This document shows, one piece after another, positions 4,632 to 6,253 of a stretch of 6,253 nucleotides of DNA (positions are counted from its first letter, which is position 1; each line of letters opens with the position of its first letter). The notes under the pieces were generated by a model. It was not told the origin of the DNA. It saw only the letters and a list, made by a program, of their open reading frames with translations, and did no database searches. The translations under genes were made by a program, and so were the position numbers. Origin of the DNA: Alphaproteobacteria bacterium (GTDB lineage Bacteria > Pseudomonadota > Alphaproteobacteria > Sphingomonadales > Sphingomonadaceae); contig VBAE01000262.1 of the NCBI GenBank assembly GCA_005882415.1, positions 7,754-14,006 of the forward strand, in the 5' to 3' direction.

Positions 4632-5847
4632 CAGTGGGGCCGCGACCCCGAGCCACGAGCGAGGTGACGGCAAGGTCCGCCGTCACGTTGCTGGTGGTGT
4701 AGAAGATGTCCGGGATCGTATCGACCGCCAGCAGGAGCGGGAGGAGGTCGACCGGCACCCCGGCGGCGATCGCCGGGGGGGCGTAGGCGGCGAAGAAGGT
4801 GATCTGGTTGGGGAGGCCGGCGATCACCAGCGTATTGATCGCGGCCAGGATTACGCAGAGCGCAAGGCCTCCCGCGGACACTTCGACGCCGTGCATCCGC
4901 GCCATCGCCAGGGTGACGATGACGATCGAGGCGGGGGCGGCGATCCGGAACAGGGCGACGGCGAGGGGGAGCACCACCGCGGGGACGTCGCCCTTGAGGC
5001 CCATTCGCTCGGCCGCCGTCACCATCAGCGGCAGCGAGGCCAGTGAGGATTGGGTGCTCGCCGCCACCGCCTGGGCAGGGGCGGCGGCGCGGGCGAACAG
5101 CGCCGGGCGGACGCGGCCGCCGAAGATCGCCAGCGGGTACATGGCGAGGCCGAGCACCAGCGTCACCACGATCTGGACGACGACATAATGGGCGAGCGCA
5201 GCGCCCGCGCCCAAGCCGACGCGGGCGGCGAGGCCGAAGGCGAGGGCGAAGACGCCGATCGGGGCGAGCAGCAGGATCCAGCGGACGATGACCAGCATCG
5301 TGTCCGCAACCGCCCTGAAGAAGCCGAGCAGGGGCTCCGACCGCTCGGCCGGAAGCCGGGTGGCGGCGAGGCCGAAGAGCAGAGCAAAGATGGTCAGCGG
5401 CACGATCGCGCCGTCGGCCGCGGTCTTGACGATGTTGGTGGAGACGAGGGTACCGAACCACTCCGCCACCGGCGGCACCGGCGGCACCTCGCTGCTCGGC
5501 AGGCCCGCGCGCAGGGCATCCAGGGTTCCCGCCGCCGGGGCCCAGGCGCCGAGCAGGATCGGGCCGAGCAGGGCTGCGACGATTGCGGAGGCGAGCAGGA
5601 TCGTCGCGAACAGGATCATCGCCCGGCGGGTCACTCCACCGGCGCTTGCCGTGCCCGCGGCGGTGGCGATTCCGGTGACGATCAGCGAGAAGACGAGCGG
5701 CACGACGGTCATCCGGAGCGCGTCGAGCCAGAGCCCGCCGACCGCGCCTGCGACCGCGAGCGCCCCTTCCAGCGGCCAGCCCGCCCAGTTCGCCAGAGCG
5801 GCAAGCGCAAGGCCCGCCGCCAGCCCGATCAAGATCCTTGCCGCCAT
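4594..5847 (-). CDS. DAACS-family (glutamate/dicarboxylate-type) cation symporter, atypical binding site
   Basis: The 417-aa product is an inner-membrane secondary transporter of the dicarboxylate/amino acid:cation symporter family. It is hydrophobic throughout: segments at about 5-22, 47-63, 78-100, 147-163, 182-207 and 220-242, then the two-hairpin core. HP1 carries STQSSLASLPLMV (264-276). TM7 is VVLPLAVALFRIAAP (291-305). HP2 includes GLPNQITFFAAY (344-355), and TM8 VDTIPDIFYTTSNVTADL (375-392). Aligned by eye to archaeal GltPh, D376, D380, T384, N387 and D391 match D390, D394, T398, N401 and D405. However, Y383 replaces the substrate-carboxylate arginine R397, Q266 replaces R276, and the NMDGT motif is FRIAA (300-304). 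The substrate is therefore probably not a classic acidic one. GAGGAG lies 5 bases upstream of the ATG. The last 11 residues (SPSPDGEGDHP) and the stop lie in element B, so the natural tail was replaced. Confidence 0.88.
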   Translation of the reverse strand: MAARILIGLAAGLALAALANWAGWPLEGALAVAGAVGGLWLDALRMTVVPLVFSLIVTGIATAAGTASAGGVTRRAMILFATILLASAIVAALLGPILLGAWAPAAGTLDALRAGLPSSEVPPVPPVAEWFGTLVSTNIVKTAADGAIVPLTIFALLFGLAATRLPAERSEPLLGFFRAVADTMLVIVRWILLLAPIGVFALAFGLAARVGLGAGAALAHYVVVQIVVTLVLGLAMYPLAIFGGRVRPALFARAAAPAQAVAASTQSSLASLPLMVTAAERMGLKGDVPAVVLPLAVALFRIAAPASIVIVTLAMARMHGVEVSAGGLALCVILAAINTLVIAGLPNQITFFAAYAPPAIAAGVPVDLLPLLLAVDTIPDIFYTTSNVTADLAVTSLVARGRGPTASPSPDGEGDHP

Positions 5848-5871
5848 CTCCGCTCCTCAGCTTGGAAGGCC

Positions 5872-5899
5872 GCTATATGGTCCGCGAAAACCCGCGCAA
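5872..5899 (-). promoter_or_regulatory. Possible sigma-70-type promoter of the symporter
   Basis: On the minus strand TTGCGC (5894-5899) and TATAGC (5872-5877) are separated by 16 bases. Each matches the housekeeping consensus at four of six positions. A transcript from here would have a leader of only about 18 bases before the ATG at 5847, which still contains the GAGGAG ribosome site. Read by eye only. Confidence 0.4.
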
Positions 5900-5925
5900 G
5901 TGGGTCAGGGGCCCGTGGCCCCCAT

Positions 5926-6021
5926 CGTCACTCCGGGCTTGACCCGGAGTCCATGAACACAGGTCGGCGAAAACTGGACTCGGTCCGTGTTCATGGATGC
6001 CGGATCAAGTCCGGCATGACG
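5926..6021. repeat. Element C: long inverted repeat with compensated inner hairpins
   Basis: Two 35-base arms (5926-5960 and 5987-6021) are inverted copies matching at 29 of 35 positions, around a 26-base spacer. Each arm contains its own perfect 7-bp hairpin: CTCCGGG CTTGA CCCGGAG on the left and TGCCGGA TCAAG TCCGGCA on the right. The outer CGTCA and the inner TCCATGAACAC match exactly. All six differences lie in the small stems and form three compensating pairs. The motif CGTCA-CCGG-CTTGA-CCGG-TCCATGAACAC is familiar from alphaproteobacterial intergenic regions (memory, not searched). It lies between the SWIB gene's terminator and the symporter promoter. Confidence 0.85.
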
Positions 6022-6060
6022 GGGTGTGTTGCACAGACGGCCCCGCCTCTTCCCCACCCC

Positions 6061-6100
6061 AAAAAGAGAGCGGCCCCGCCCTTGGAGGGCGAGGCCGCTC
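6061..6100 (-). terminator. Intrinsic terminator of the SWIB gene
   Basis: On the minus strand an 8-bp stem GAGCGGCC/GGCCGCTC is extended, after one A-C mismatch, by 5 more pairs (CGCCC with GGGCG) around a 5-base loop (stem span 6068-6100). It is followed by CTC TTTTT (T-run at 6065-6061). It begins 41 bases after the SWIB stop, in the right orientation. Confidence 0.85.
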
Positions 6101-6140
6101 GATCTTGGCTCGGCGCCGGGGAAACCCCGGCATCCGCAGC

Positions 6141-6253
6141 TTAGCTGAGGTGGCGCGACAGGTGCTTGTTCATTTCGAACATGGTCACCTTGTCGGTGCC
6201 GAAGACCTTCTTCAGCTTGTCGTCGGCGAGGATCCCGCGCTTGTTCTGCGGAT
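6141..6253 (-). CDS. SWIB/MDM2-domain protein, C-terminal part only
   Basis: The gene enters from the right edge; only the last 36 residues and TAA are in the window. They read PQNKRGILADDKLKKVFG, TDKVTMFEMNKHLSRHLS. This is the second half of a SWIB domain: the PxNKR turn, the DDKLKKVFG helix and the MFEMNKHLxxHL end are the family's most conserved parts. In eukaryotes the domain occurs in SWI/SNF chromatin remodellers and MDM2. In bacteria it occurs as short stand-alone proteins in alphaproteobacteria and fused to topoisomerase I in chlamydiae, with an unproven role in DNA organisation. The start and any N-terminal extension, often Lys/Ala-rich in related proteins, are out of view. A strong intrinsic terminator follows, so it is the last gene of its transcript. 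The start codon lies outside the window. Confidence 0.9.
   Translation of the reverse strand, partial: PQNKRGILADDKLKKVFGTDKVTMFEMNKHLSRHLS

Noticed and set aside
4268..4702. A 144-residue continuation of the extensin start frame
   Set aside because: After the first 20 residues it departs from the family frame and reads through both copies of element B, so it is an accidental extension.
4538..5461. A 307-residue minus-strand open frame overlapping the symporter in another frame
   Set aside because: The composition is almost all Arg, Pro, Gly and Ala, with none of the membrane segments seen in the real frame.
5908..5922. GGGGCC CGT GGCCCC short palindrome
   Set aside because: Six pairs of G/C in GC-rich DNA next to element C; too little to call a separate site.
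5050..6144. A 364-residue plus-strand open frame opposite the symporter
   Set aside because: It is Arg/Gly/Asp-rich, low complexity, continues through element C and the terminator, and shows no domain; a shadow of the symporter.

Overview
The window is GC-rich DNA with densely packed genes and strong G/C bias at third codon positions. Protein features (DUF2092 lipoprotein, spore-coat-U-like pilin, small secreted proteins with a GEIVVCGRR motif, SWIB protein) and the intergenic palindromes point to an alphaproteobacterium, most likely a sphingomonad. This assignment comes from family recognition, not a database search. No phage, transposase, CRISPR or RNA gene was seen.

Layout, left to right. 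(1) 8-1063 (+) encodes a secreted two-domain spore-coat-U/Csu-type fimbrial subunit. It meets tail-to-tail, sharing a CTAG double stop, a small exported two-cysteine protein (1060-1440, -). (2) 1533-1754 (+) is a small DUF2188-like protein. (3) 1755-1944 has no gene and holds an inverted pair of C/G-rich palindromes (element A). (4) 1945-3035 (-) is a two-gene operon: a DUF2092 lipoprotein whose stop overlaps (ATGA) the start of a 70-aa exported protein ending in a distinctive VAGVARRTTRR...C motif. (5) Divergently, 3156-4452 (+) holds a small secreted protein, a NUDT19-like Nudix hydrolase and the wreck of an extensin-family gene whose middle is missing and whose two ends lie in different frames. 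(6) Element B (4469-4631) is a second inverted palindrome pair. One copy runs into the 3' end of the next gene and supplies its last residues and stop. (7) 4594-5847 (-) is a DAACS-family (glutamate/dicarboxylate-type) symporter with several usual substrate and sodium residues replaced. (8) 5848-6140 carries the symporter's probable promoter, a third inverted palindrome pair (element C) and an intrinsic terminator. (9) 6141-6253 (-) is the C-terminal end of a SWIB/MDM2-domain protein, cut by the window edge.

The genes do not form one pathway; most encode envelope or exported proteins. The most interesting layer is non-coding. Three unrelated-looking palindromic elements within 6.3 kb share one plan: two hairpin-bearing copies in inverted orientation around a short spacer. 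In B and C the copies differ mainly by paired substitutions that keep the stems intact. This resembles REP/REPIN elements and is the strongest candidate for an under-described system here. Second in interest are the translationally coupled DUF2092/70-aa pair and the altered binding site of the symporter.
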